DNA of 64,000 nucleotides from Chaetomium olivaceum (taxonomy: Eukaryota; Ascomycota; Sordariomycetes; Sordariales; Chaetomiaceae): NCBI GenBank assembly GCA_039881045.1, contig JAYWVB010000051.1, positions 179,938 through 243,937 of the forward strand, given 5' to 3'. The translations under genes and the position numbers were made by a program. Below the pieces are notes generated by a model that was given only the letters and a program-made list of their open reading frames with translations, was not told where the DNA came from and ran no database searches. Positions 22,304 to 33,962 of the stretch are shown here, in pieces; position 1 is the stretch's first letter; each line of letters begins with the position of its first letter.

Positions 22304-24569
22304 ATGAAGGTACGTCATTTCGACTCTACTCAGCCCTGGCAAAAAAGCCAACTGTCTGCTGCGCGCGGCCCGGGCTTGTCCAACCAACCCATCAGTGATA
22401 CCTTTCTGCGCAACACTCGTCGCTTGCACGACACAAACAGCTGCGCGTTATTGCCCCCACACCAATTTCTGCCATCAGTAGCGGGAGTCGCATTTACCAT
22501 CAGCGAAGGCGGATCGAGACCCAAATCCTCGTTCACTGGCTAATCGCGATGTCGGCTTTCAAGGCTTTACGGATAGGGAGGAGGTCTATGAAAAGTGAGG
22601 AGAAGAACAAACCGCACATCAGCATCCCACAAAAAGCTGCTGTCGCAATTGTTCCTCCCAAGAAGGTGCGTTACTTCGGTTATCGCTTGATGCCCAACGC
22701 CAGCTCTTAGCGGGAAAGCCCATGCGATGGGTCGCTCTTCCCCCCTGCCCATCGGTAAATTACTGACTGACGCTTGGGGTGTGGGACAGGTCATTCGGGC
22801 GCTTCACGATTACACCGCGCAGAATCCAGAAGAACTTAGTTTTTCTCGCGGCGATTTCTTTCATGTCATCGGGCGTGAAAACGACCCAGACTGGTACGAG
22901 GCGTGCAACCCCGCGCTACCCGATCCCCCTGGTCTAGTGCCTGTGAGCTTTTTCCAGTCGCTCGGGCGCAACGAGCGCGACAGTGGCCAGTCCCAACCAG
23001 ACAGCGCGCATTCCGTCAAGCATCCCGATCACGATTCTGGCTACGGTGACGGGCCAGCAGCGATGAATCCGATGGCCTCTCAGCGCAACTCGAAGTCGGG
23101 GGGCAAGTCCGGAGCTATGGTCTACGGTGTTGTGATTTACGACTTCCATGCTGAGAGGGGCGATGAGCTGGAGGCAAAGGCGGGCGAAGCCATTATCGTA
23201 ATCGCACAGTCGAATCCCGAGTGGTTTGTAGCAAAGCCCATAGGAAGGCTCGGCGGCCCAGGACTGATTCCCGTTTCGTTCATCGAGATCCGGGATATGG
23301 CATCCAACACACCGGTCGCGAATCCCCATGAGGCCGTGCGGAAAGCCGGTATTCCGAAGGTGGAAGAGTGGAAGAAGATGGCAGCAGATTATAAGAACTC
23401 GAGCATCACACTCGGGAAATTTGAGACTGGCGCCCAGCCGCAGTCGATGGAGCAGGGAATGGAGCGCATGAGTATTCAGCAACCTAGTAGTAGTGGACGG
23501 GTTAGCCAAGGCCCGGGCTCCAACATGGTAAGTTGTCGACCTCGTTTGTTACTTACTTCTTAGCCATCATATCTGACAAACAAAACAGCAGCAGCAGGCC
23601 CAGCAACTTGCTCAGCAGCAACCACAGCAGCCGCAGGCGGCATACAATGTGCAACAGACACCAACCCAACAAAACCAGCCCTCTTCCGCACCCAACTCGC
23701 AGTTGTTTGCGCCCATTTCGGCTCGGATCCCTAGATACTGTTTTGCGGAGGACAAATATTGGTTCGTTATCGAGGCCGAGCTCGAAGACGGCCGCACTTG
23801 GGAACTGGCGCGATACTACGAAGACTTTTACGATTTCCAGATCGCCCTGCTCACCGAATTCCCCACCGAGGCCGGAACCACCGGCAAGAAGCAACGGACG
23901 CTACCCTACATGCCCGGTCCCGTTAACTACGTGACGGATGCGATTACGGAAGGGCGCCGACACAACCTCGACGCCTACGTTAAGAGCCTCCTTGGTCAAC
24001 CGCCGTATATTGCCAAGTGCAACCTGGTAAAACAGTTTTTCGCCCCCAGGGAGGGTGATTACGAAATCGACCCGAGCACGCTCGATGAGGAGTATCGCCT
24101 GTCAGCCGGCTCACGGCCCTCGTCCGCCGACTCCCCCGCCGACGGCGGCTCTCGTCAGTCCTCCCAGCAAAATCTTGGTGGTGGCTACGGCGGTCTTGCT
24201 AGCCACCAACAACCGCGGCAGCAGCAACAGCAGCAGCAACAACAACAACAACCGCCGATGGCGCGGCAGGTCTCGTCCCTTTCGCAGCCGTCGCAAACCT
24301 CGCTCTCACCGGGCATGCAAGCGGCGGGGTCCTCCATGAAGGTCAAGCTCAGCTATAACGGCGACATCATCGCCATCAAAGTACCCGCCGACATCCAGTT
24401 CGAGGCCCTTTACGACCGAATTATCGACCGCCTGAAGATCCCTATGGGCGAGGACCCCCAGCTGAGCTACAAGGACGAGGCCACCGGCGACAAACCCCCA
24501 CTAATGAGCAACAACGACTTGGACTTGGCACTACAGCGGAACGAGAAGTTGCTATTGTATGTTGAGTGA
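22304..24569 (+). CDS. bem1: Bem1 polarity scaffold (SH3-SH3-PX-PB1)
   Basis: Scaffold joining Cdc42, its exchange factor Cdc24 and PAK kinases at polarity sites. Four exons are proposed: 22304-22309 (ATG AAG), 22564-22665, 22790-23527 and 23589-24569, giving 608 residues. Domains in order: SH3-1 at about 37-95 (ALHDYTAQNPEELSF...DPDWYEA), SH3-2 at about 147-205 (VIYDFHAERGDELE...PEWFVAKPIGRLGGPGLIPVSF), PX at about 325-440 (RIPRYCFAEDKYWFVIEAEL...ARYYEDFYDFQ) and PB1 at 532-608 (MKVKLSYNGDIIAIKVP). The linker holds a CAG/CAA polyglutamine run near 24220-24250. The six-base first exon is the weakest part of the model; everything from 22564 on is firm. Confidence 0.92.
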
Positions 24570-27500
24570 AGAGTGTTGTGAGGGTGATAGGGTCTGTTTT
24601 GCTGGGGGATGATTCACTGGGATGAAATGGGGGGATATTTTCTGTTTTTTTATGCTCGATGGGTTGGGGTACTGGGTTTTTCGCTTCTTCAGCTCCCCTT
24701 CTGTAGGTTCCCCCTTTTTTGTTGTGTTTTCCGTCAAAGTATACCCGACTTTGTTTTGGTTTTTTTTCTTGGTCGTTGCTATTCTATCGGGCAACCGATT
24801 CGCTTTCTAGCTACTTTGCAGTTGTGGTTTGGGGCGGAGGCGATGAATGGACGAATGAATGGATGGGACAAGACTTGATGGACTGTTGAAGGATTTGGGA
24901 ATTCTTGGGTTGGAGTTGATGATGTTATGGTACAACTAGAGGCTTTGTAAGGCACTAGCGAGGTAGATATTGGAAGTATGTACCTTTCACCAGACTCACA
25001 ACAGTGGGAGGCGACGACAAATGGGGTTCCCAGTGACAGTTCAGAGTATCTAGTGACAATGACTAGGGCGCTGCCCATCTGCGACCAACTCAACCTGGAC
25101 CTCTGGTTGGTCTTGCAAGCGCTGACTCGGCGTGTTCCTTGTTGTCTCGACTCGCGAGGGCACCAACCAAACCAATACGCCACGAAATGGACCAGGGTCA
25201 GGCTCCAACCATCTCATCATGATAGCCGCAGGTTATTGAGTGACAGACAGAATCATCGTACCACCGTCTTCACGCTTTACCTGATATGTTGAGGTCACGC
25301 ATACGGGTCACGGCATTTTATTAGAATGCAATATCTGCAACTGCCTCTCGCGAGGTGAAAGAGGCCAATCCCTGACAAGAAGCATCGCAACTTATCGATA
25401 AGCAGCCCCTGCATTGATCATCCTTCCCAAAAGCCACCGCAGGAACCCATGGTGTGGTACATACAACGAGGGGCTGGTTCGGCCGCTGTCTTTCTTTTCG
25501 ACCATGGCTCTGGCATGGAACTTTCCGGAAGGACGAGTTGGACGGATTTCAGCTGTAACAGCGAGAAATGGAGACTGCCGACCCTCCTCCTCTCCCATTG
25601 CGCTCATTCAGGTTTCCTCCATCCCGCCGTTGTTCAGGCCTCCCCTTGAACCAAAGAAGTGCACCTTTCACTACCTACGTAACTCGCGCCATTCTTGTCC
25701 CGTTGAGACACCGCCCCCTGGATCCTGCAGCTGCAGGCCACTCTCGGCCCCCGGGCGATCATCGTGTTCGAGAACACGGCATCTGCATGAACAAAGGGAG
25801 TTGGGAATGCCAAGCTTGTCTGTCCCGGGCCTGTGTCACGCAGCAAGCATGTCTTCCTCTCTTCTAGCGTAGTGGAGTGTATGCAAGATGCGGGAGGCCT
25901 GGCAGTTGGCTGGGTAGGGAGCAGGTGTGCATCACGGTGTCTGTCGCGTGCTTGTCATAACTTACTTTACCGCTGGAGGGTTTCCCACTCTGTCACGCAA
26001 CCAGGATTCTTGGGTTGGTTATAGCCCGTTTACGACATGTAGTTTCAGTGTCAGCATTCGTTATTTTGTCTGTTGTTGACGCTCACGAGGATTTGACCCC
26101 GCAATCCGCCACCCCGCCATGGGCAACCAACGCGAGGATAATCCCAAGCGTTTCTGATAAACATGCCTTGCATACCTATCAGAGCGGGGCCCTAGCCGAG
26201 AACGCTGGGCTGTGTTCCTTGCCAAAGAACTTTCTTCCTTTTCGTGGATGTTCTCCATGTCCTCGTCTGAGTGCCACGATACGTACCATGATATCCCAAG
26301 ACCCAAAAGCGAAGGACCATCTGCGGCATTTCCCATCTCGGTAGCGGCCCCGCGATGACGTCGTTAGTGATCGGCTTTCCGATTCCTCCAAAGCAGTTCC
26401 ACAGAACCCCTAGAACCCTGGCGCATATCACCCACTGCAGCACACACAGTACGCATCAGTGGCATCACAGCATCTTCCATGACAGTCTGACCGCCCAGCC
26501 CATTCACAAAGCCGCAATACCGCCGAGCCAAACCAAACTAACAACAACCCAAGATGTCAAATTCCAAATCCCCGAATTACAAATCCTCAAATTCATGCTT
26601 TCCCATTTTCGCTTCCCCGTGCCATAACCAACGGCCGGCTGGCTAGGCTATGCTATGCACACCCCCGCCCTCGGATCGGCAGCAGCCCACCCATGGAAGA
26701 TGAAACCGCGGGCTGAAACAATCCCGGCCGGCGGCGCAGTGTCTTGACTCACGGTTACGGACCAAAGAAACAGTCGAGAGTAGTGTAGAAAATGATGGTC
26801 AGGCCGTTGATGCTTTGCTTTTTACACACCACACCCAACCCAACCTGGGTAAGCATTACTGTGTAGGAAGATGGCCACGAAAGGAAAAAAAAAGTAAAAA
26901 GAAAAGAATAGGTAAGGGGCAAGATGGAGTGAGCAAAACGAACAAGGCCCGTCTCAACTCTTGGTTCAACCCACGCGATGCGAAATTCTGTTTCTGGATG
27001 AACCGTTGCTTCCAAACGTCTGCCACGTTTCCACGTGCCACAGGGTTATCGTACTCGCTTCAGCTCGCGTACTTGGTTCGTATAGGAAGGCATGCGGTGA
27101 TGGTTCGGACGGCCAAGGTCGGGTTTGGCGGACCGAGACCAGAACAAACGCACTTCTGACGTCTCGGTGACGCAAAGTTAATAGGAAAAACGCACACAAT
27201 GACGATATCTGTCAACCCTGCTTGGGGCTGCTTTTGAGACTCCGTCCCTTCATTCCCATACGTACCCGAGCCTGAAGGGATGGTGGCCATTGTAGGACAA
27301 ATGTTGCAAAGTAGCCTGTGAGACCAGTCGTCAATGAACGGAACGCGATAAGGTGCAGTTCTATGCAAGTAGAAGTTGAAGTAAGTACGGTAACATCTAC
27401 GATTTTTGCTAAAAGACCCCCGTAAGGGCGAGACATGCACTAAATGCTAAATACATACACGCGGCCGATGATGCCCACCCTCAAACTCCAAACGCCAGGC

Positions 27501-28245
27501 CGAAGCAGCTCTAACCCATTTCTCAGAAACCTATGTGGACCAGTGTACCGACCGGACAGATCCATCCAATTGTTCCCTCTCCACCGTGGGTATCGATGGC
27601 AGGGGAACACTGAAGCGCAAAAAGAACGTCGAAGTAGAGGCATGGTAACCGCGAAAGCTCGACCAAGTGAAAGGGGGGTACCGAGTTTTGACTTCTCGAC
27701 CCATCACCCGCCCTTGGGAGCGTGTCGCTTCGATGAACAACCACAACGGGCGAAAGCGTTGCTCGACACTTGGCGACCAAGGAGGAAGTGGCCTACGGCC
27801 AAGTCTCGCTCATTGCCATCATCAGCTTCGTCCACGGGTTAGCTTGCCACAGCAGCGCAGTCGGTTGCCGATCTCGATTTCGTCTTTCGATGCGATAGCA
27901 AGCCAAAAACGACTAGCCCTCCTGGAGGCGCGAACAAGAGGCAGCAGCCGGGCTGCATTATGTGAAGGCAAGTCATTTTTTGACTCCGAGAAAAAGATCG
28001 GTGACCATGTTGTGAGGGGTTGGGCTCCGCGGAAGGCCTTGTCGGTCGGTGTTGGCAAGAGCCAACAGCCTGGACGGCAACATAATGAAGCGGGACGATG
28101 CTGTTGTTGAACACCCCACTGGGCGGAGGAAAGAAATATTACGTGCAGGAAAGAAAACGGAGATGGGTTTGGTGGATGCCACGGCGTGGTAACGAAAAAC
28201 GCCAATGGTAAGGTGATAAGAGATCAAAAAAGCAGGGACATCAAA
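24570..28245. other. 3.7-kb gene-free region
   Basis: Both ends are plausible 3' UTRs (bem1 on the left, the Thp3-like gene on the right). Between them only short frames with unlikely composition occur on both strands, and I see no splice pattern joining them into a conserved protein. No transposon ends, rRNA or clear tRNA were seen. Confidence 0.45.
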
Positions 28246-29962
28246 TCAAATCTGTCCCTTGATGTCGACGCGGGAGAACGCCTTGGCGCGCGCTCCTTCG
28301 AACCGCGAGCCGGCCTTCCCAGTTAGGAAGACAATAGTGCCGTTGCGATCTTCGAGGAGCTCTTGGCCTTCGTGGTCGAGAATGAACTGCGCTGCCTCCA
28401 CGTCAGACTCAAAGTAGAGCTCTTCGGTCACGAAGCGCAGAGGCACGTCCATTTTGTACCTAGTGGAAAGTTAGCGCCTAGCATACGTTGGGAACAACGG
28501 AGAACACCCACCCTTTGCATATATTGCACAGAGCAGCGAGGCGCTCCCGACCGACAAACATGTCCATGAGATAAGCACCCATGTTGGGGGTCTCGTTGTA
28601 AAGTTGGAAGAAGCGGTGGTAGTTGCCCAAGGCGAGGGCAGAACGCACATCGAGGGCGTGCTTGATGGCTTTGTCCTTTTTCTCTGCTGCGGTTAGATCT
28701 GCCAGAGCGTTATTTAGCTCCGTGCGGTTTGCTGTGTGAATGTAATACAATATTCGATAGGCCTTGAACTCGTTCGCCTTGCCCTTCAGACCCAGCCTAT
28801 ACAGCCCCTTGAGCTGGCTCTGGCACTGATTATACTCACCGAGATCCCCCTTCTCCAAGGCAATCCGGGCATGGATTTCGTAGACCTCAACTGTGAAATC
28901 ATCGCGGACACGCTGGACCGTGAGATCCTGCCTCATGGACTTGAACTGATCGCAGATGTACGAATAGTTCTGGTCCTTCTTCCACCTCTTCTTCAGCAGC
29001 TCCAGCGTCTGACGCAGGATTTGTGGGGGGCGAACTTGAGATGGTTTGGGGGCCGCAGTCAAACGAAGATAGCGCTTCTCTAGATCTTGGCACGTGCCAA
29101 CAACAGGGCCGTCACCCGGGGGCGGCGTATCCTCGCGGTACGTCGTGTACTCTCCCTCGTGGCGCTTCTGGCGTTTATCCGCCCGGTTGAACTTACTGGT
29201 ATGCTTAGGGAGCTCGTCGCCCTGGCGCCTGTCGGGCGAAAAGGTGACACGGTCCTCAAGGCGACCGGCCCCGGCCCGCCATGGCGGAGTTGTAGCAGCT
29301 GACTGGAGGGCTGCCGCGTCGGTCAAGTCCCAAGACTTCCTCTTTTTGGTGCCAGGGGCCTGGGCCGGGCCTTGCGCCTGCGACTTGGAGTGTAGTGGAA
29401 GCGACGCGCGCGCGCGCTCCTCTCGGATCATTTGCTGCGGAAGAGGCATTGTGTCCCAGTCGAGGGAATACATGACGTTTTTCTCGTTTGCCTGGGTTAT
29501 CGTCTCCTTCAGTTTGGCCTCCATATCCGCTCTTGTTACGCTGGAATCTAAGTTTGCAGGGATGAAAGCTCGCTGGACATATCGGCGGACCGAGTCCGGC
29601 CAGTCGATTTTCGTCTTGGCCTGCTCCTGGGCGGCAGGCGGCGCAGGGTTCACGTTCGTTGCAATATTAGCTGCGCTCGGCGCGGGAGGATGGGAAGGGC
29701 CGTAAGTATGCGCGACGGGGTAGGGAGGTTGCGGGGTAGAGTAGGACTGGCCGAATGACTGTCGGACCTGAACTGTGGTGAAAGCAGGAGCTGTTAAAGG
29801 AGTCAGCGGTGGTCTTCCAAGGATTTCGAACCTCGCGATACGGGATAGCTCGGAATTCAACCCCGCGTTTTGACGCGTCTCCGACTTACCGGAGTAGGAA
29901 TTTGTGTAGCCAGTCGATGGCTGAGCGCCTGGAGGCGGGGCGGTTGGCCACGTCGGCATCAT
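28246..29962 (-). CDS. SAC3/GANP-family protein (Thp3-like)
   Basis: Likely couples transcription elongation with mRNA processing/export, as Thp3 and LENG8 do. Exons are 29962-29890, 29790-28512 and 28459-28246. The N-terminal half is Pro/Gln-rich (starting MMPTWPTAPPPG) with a nuclear-type basic patch (GTKKRKSWD, RADKRQKRHEG). The conserved SAC3/PCI-like half begins at GTCQDLEKRYLRLTAAP and runs through QNYSYICDQFKSMRQDLTVQ, VYEIHARIALEKGDLGEYNQCQ and the final VDIKGQI. The frame stays open upstream to 30313, but that sequence has poor composition, so I start at the ATG pair at 29962. The 99-nt intron (29791-29889) is in frame and stop-free, so retained transcripts would also translate. Confidence 0.82.
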
Positions 29963-30479
29963 GTTGGTGTTCACGGGCTGTGATTGTGCTATGTGCTGGG
30001 AAAAATCAGGACGTCGCCAGTTAACAAAAGCGCGCGAATATTGGGGTATAGATCGCGATCTATTCACTGCAAGCCTCGAGAGAAGCTTTGGGAATATTTG
30101 GGAGATGTGCGCGCCGATGCCGTCGATGAGAGCGGTGAGGTTGTCGAGAACAACGGGCACAAAGGGCATCAAAGCGTCGTCAAAAAGTGTGGGCTGGGGC
30201 GGGTTAAGGTCCGTGCGGGGGCCCCTGCGCCACTGAAACTCGGGTATATGTAAGCTTTGGTTCCTGCATAGTACAAAAATATAGGGTATGCGATAAAGCC
30301 ATATATGTCCCACCTAACTTGCCGTCAACGGCCAAGGCATTGGTAGCGTGATCGATACATACATACCCTTCTTTACCTATCGATGCTTGGGACAGGCGAT
30401 GAACCCTTCACCATCCGTCAACTTTCCAACTTTCCAGCTTTCCAACCACTTCGGGAGAGCCTGCCCCCGACTATGACGG
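29963..30479. promoter_or_regulatory. Divergent promoter, Thp3-like / vps36
   Basis: A 517-bp gap between two genes transcribed apart. No recognised operator; the open frame that extends the Thp3-like gene into it is considered 5' UTR. Confidence 0.45.
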
Positions 30480-32586
30480 ATGTTCTTAAAGCACATCGAC
30501 TTGACAACCGCTTTGCGGCCCGCGTACCTGCCCGATGAAGACCTTCTCTTCGTGCAAGACAATGTGGGGCTGTATGAGGGGTGAGTTCCGGGCATTCAGC
30601 ATCGAGGCCATCTAGGCTATCTATCTAGGCTAGGCTATCTAGGATTACCTCGGCTAGGTCTAACTAACAAACCCTCCATACAGGAAATACAAGCTCCCCG
30701 ACCACCAGAATGGCCAAGTCTATTTGACCTCGCATCGGATATGCTATGTGGACAAGGCCGAGCCAAGGAAGCACTCGGTTGCCCTGGATCTCAAGAGCGT
30801 CGAGCGTTTTGAGTTTTATGTGAGTATGACGAAGCAGCCCGTTCTTGGTTGAGTTAAATACTGACCCTTTTTTCGCTAGGGCGGGTTTCTCAAGTCGTCA
30901 GCCAAGATTACACTGATCCCAAAGGCGACGAAGCGCTCCTCTTTACAGGCCCGGTCACCAGGTATTGCGGCTGCCCCCTCGCGGAGCAATACTTCCTCGC
31001 CGGCTCAACACCACGGTGGCCCGCATCGAGGAACGCCCGTGGAAACAGCCCCAACAACCAGTGCAACATGGGTCTGCACCATTTGTAGCTTCTCAAACCC
31101 GGTGCCCTCCAACTTCGACCCGACGACTGCCAGCGTCCACACGCCGCTTCCCCCATGTCTTGCCTGCGGCATCAAACCCACCTTGACCCATGTTCTCAAA
31201 GCGGCCATCTCCAATGCTACCAGCCGACAGCCCAGCAGTCCAGCAGTGCAAACTCCACTCCCAGTTCGGCCGAGACCCGTTCCCGAGTTCTCGTCTGGGC
31301 TGGACCGCGCCCTCGACTCGTCGCCTCGGAGCTCGGATCCAGACGCATCGTTCCAGTGCCCGCGATGTACTTTCCTCAATCACCCCTCACTGCTTTCTTG
31401 CGAAATGTGTGGAGGGCCGCTGATCTCCCACGACGTCGCCGCTGAGCTCACGCCACAGACCCGAACACATACAGAATCCCCCGGCCCGGTCCTCAACGCC
31501 TTGAGTGCCGTGCCGCCTGGCCTTGAAAGCTCGGAGAGCGTCAAGATCTCCTTCCGCGGCGGGGGCGAGAAGATATTCTACGAACGACTCAAAGGCTCCA
31601 TGACCCAGCGCAAATGGCTCCTGCAAGGCGCCCCTCCCATCCCCAAAGCCTCCCGGCCCGGTGAAGACCTCCGCAGCCCCAACGGCGACGGAACGGGCAC
31701 CTCCTCTTCGCAGTCTCGCCCCAAAATCGCGGGTATCGCCGGCCTCGAACACCACAGCCAAGCGATGCGCAAGAACAACGAGCTCGTCATCGGCACGGCC
31801 TTTGAGGATCTCGAGGCGCTCATGGCATCAGCGAAGGAAATCGTGGCGCTCGCCGACACCTTCGCGCGGCAGGTCAAGGGCGCGTCGGGCGCGTCGAGCG
31901 CGAGCGAGAACGCGCTGCTCGCCGACTCGGTCAGCCAGCTGGGGCTCATCACCACCAAGGACATCGTCGGCAGCAGCAGTGGCGCCGGCGGCAGCGACTC
32001 GTTATATCTCTCCGAGCTGGCCCGCACGCTGGCCGAGTTCTTGACGGATGACCGGCGCGGGGTGCTGAAGCGCGCCGGCGGTATTGTGTCGCTTGTTGAT
32101 CTGTGGGCTGTGTTTAATCGCGCCCGCGGAGGTGTTGAGCTAGTCAGCCCGGCGGATTTTGAGAAGGCCGCGGCGCTGTGGGAGACGTTGGGTCTGCCGG
32201 TGCGTCTGCGGACGTTCAAGTCCGGGGTGAAAGTGGTGCAGGGCCGGGAGTGGACGGATGAGACTACCATCAAGGCGCTGCTTGGGTGGCTGAAAGATCT
32301 GCACGAGTTCCCGCCCGAGCGGGAGGTGCCGTGGGACTGGCACATGTTTGGCCGCGGGGTGACGGCGAGGGATGTCGCTGAGCGTTTTGGGTGGAGCATT
32401 GGTGTTGCGGAGGAGGAGTTGGAGATGGCTGAGGAGAGGGGCGTGTTGTGCCGCGAGGAGAGTATCGAGGGGCTGAAGTTCTGGGAGAACTTTATCGATA
32501 CCGGCGAGGGGAAGGGGTACAAGGACCCGGCGAAGCTGGAGGAGGAGGCAATAACGAGGGCGCTGATTAGCGCGGGGTTTCTTTGA
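30480..32586 (+). CDS. vps36: ESCRT-II subunit Vps36
   Basis: Ubiquitin-binding ESCRT-II subunit on endosomes, sorting cargo into multivesicular bodies. Exons 30480-30580, 30684-30819 and 30880-32586 give 647 residues. The N-terminal GLUE domain is split (PDEDLLFVQDNVGLYEGKYK, LTSHRICYVD, FLKSSAKITLIPK). It is interrupted by two NZF-type zinc fingers: WVCTICSFSNPVP...CLAC at about residue 143 and FQCPRCTFLNHPS...CEMC at about 236. The second half of GLUE (SVKISFRGGGEKIFYERLK) then resumes. The C-terminus carries the winged-helix EAP45 region (ARTLAEFL, GGIVSLVDLWAVFNRARG, DFEKAAALWETLGLPV). Sequence and architecture agree fully with the family. Confidence 0.94.
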
Positions 32587-32901
32587 GACTTGCGACAAAC
32601 CGCTCAATGCGGCGGTAAATAGAAATAGGAGAGCATTCGAGCATCTTGAGAAGAGGTGGATTGATCCCCGGAAACCCATTTTCCGTCCCATTACCCCCAG
32701 CCCTCTTTCTAAATGGTCTATGAGCAGTCATCATCTAAAATCCCATGGTCCCAACGCCGATGCGACTGCTGCTGACAATATGCAGCAACCCTGAACGCCT
32801 GCTACGCGAGAAGCCATCACCGAGAAAAAACAGATCCCTAACCCCAAACACAGACACAAGAACAGGAACAAGCCCGCAACACCCACCATCCCATACCCTT
32901 T

Positions 32902-33962
32902 TCACACCAACTTCTCCATCAACCCCCTCCTCACCTTATAATTCACCACCCCACCCACCCCAAAAGCCGGCACGATCCTACAGATTCTCGCAGCCGTGCT
33001 CACCGCCCAATTCTTCCTCACCACCGCCCACCTCTCCTCCAACCGCCCGGCACCCCAGGCCGGTTATACACATCCAGCCCCCACAGATGCACGGGCGTGC
33101 TCGCCAGCTGCACCACCGCGGGCGCCGCAAACTGCGCCATCGTCTGGCCGGCCACGTACCGCTGCACCTCGTCCCCGACCCGCCGCGACAGCACGGGCCC
33201 CAGCAGCGGCGGCACGTTGAAGGACGCGAAGATGGTCAGGCAGTCGCGCGCCGCGAAGAGCAGGTAGCTGGGCAAGGTGACGGGCCGGGGGCGATGCCGG
33301 GGGGCCCGAACAGGCGCACGAAGACTTGTCTTTGTAGATGCAGATGCCGATGTTGGCGGCGGAGGAGGCGGCGAATTTGGCGGTGCCCGAGGTGACGTGG
33401 GTCGCCGGGAGAGAGCGGGCTGTGGAGGTGGCGGTGTCGAGGGTGTTGGCGGTTAGGTAGGTGCCGCCGTAGAGGGCGAAGATGAGGGCGAAGGGCTTGG
33501 AGAGGATGATGTGGTGCGGGGTGCGGAGGAGGGTGCGGAAGGAGGATTTGAGGGATTCGACGAGGGGCCGGCGGCCGGAGGCGTTTTCCATTATTGAGCT
33601 GGGGAGGAAGGGGAGGTTAGTAGGTATGTGTGTAAGTGGGAGGGGATGGTGGGGAGGGTGCGTGCGGTTGGTGGGCTTGCTTACCGGTCAATGATGGATA
33701 TTATTGGGGCCACGAGCACGGCGGCCGAGGCTGCTCCGAGAAAATCGGCGCCGAGCCGGAGGCCTAGGTTTTTGGTGTTCCATTTCGTGGTGGTGTCACT
33801 GCCGGTCTTGGGCTCCGTAGCGATCACTGGTGACGGAAGAGCCCGAGGTGCTGCCGCGACCGATGCTGCTGCTGCCGCCAACTGTGACGGTTTGACGGCG
33901 TCTAATTGAAGCTGGGGTGGTGCTCTGGGACCTTCTAAACCACCCACTCCGCTATCTTTCAT
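32902..33962 (-). CDS. Conserved mitochondrial-type membrane protein with three apparent frameshifts
   Basis: Not recognised by name. Exon 1 at 33962-33685 encodes KWNTKNLGLRLGADFLGAASAAVLVAPI, and exon 2 starts at 33598 after an 86-nt intron. Exon 2 reads LVESLKSSFRTLLRTPHHII, YGGTYLTANTLDT and SAANIGICIYKDK. The frame then jumps near 33325 (FVRLFGPPG), near 33283 (TLPSYLLFAARDCLTIFASFNVPP) and near 33054 (WAVVRKNWAVSTAARICRIVPAFGVGGVVNYKVRRGLMEKLV, stop at 32904). Each jump is explained by one missing base next to a G or C run. Hydrophobic segments suggest an integral membrane protein. It is either a pseudogene or an intact gene with assembly errors. Confidence 0.6.

Noticed and set aside
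27060..28205. Short overlapping frames on both strands at 27.0-28.2 kb
   Set aside because: No family motif, no consistent splice sites, unlikely composition.
29815..29850. B-box-like GGTTCGAAATCC on the minus strand
   Set aside because: It lies inside the Thp3-like intron and no cloverleaf can be built around it.
30314..30479. Possible small protein MNPSPSVNFP... before vps36
   Set aside because: Stops before the vps36 start and is in the leader; the Vps36 N-terminus is complete from 30480.
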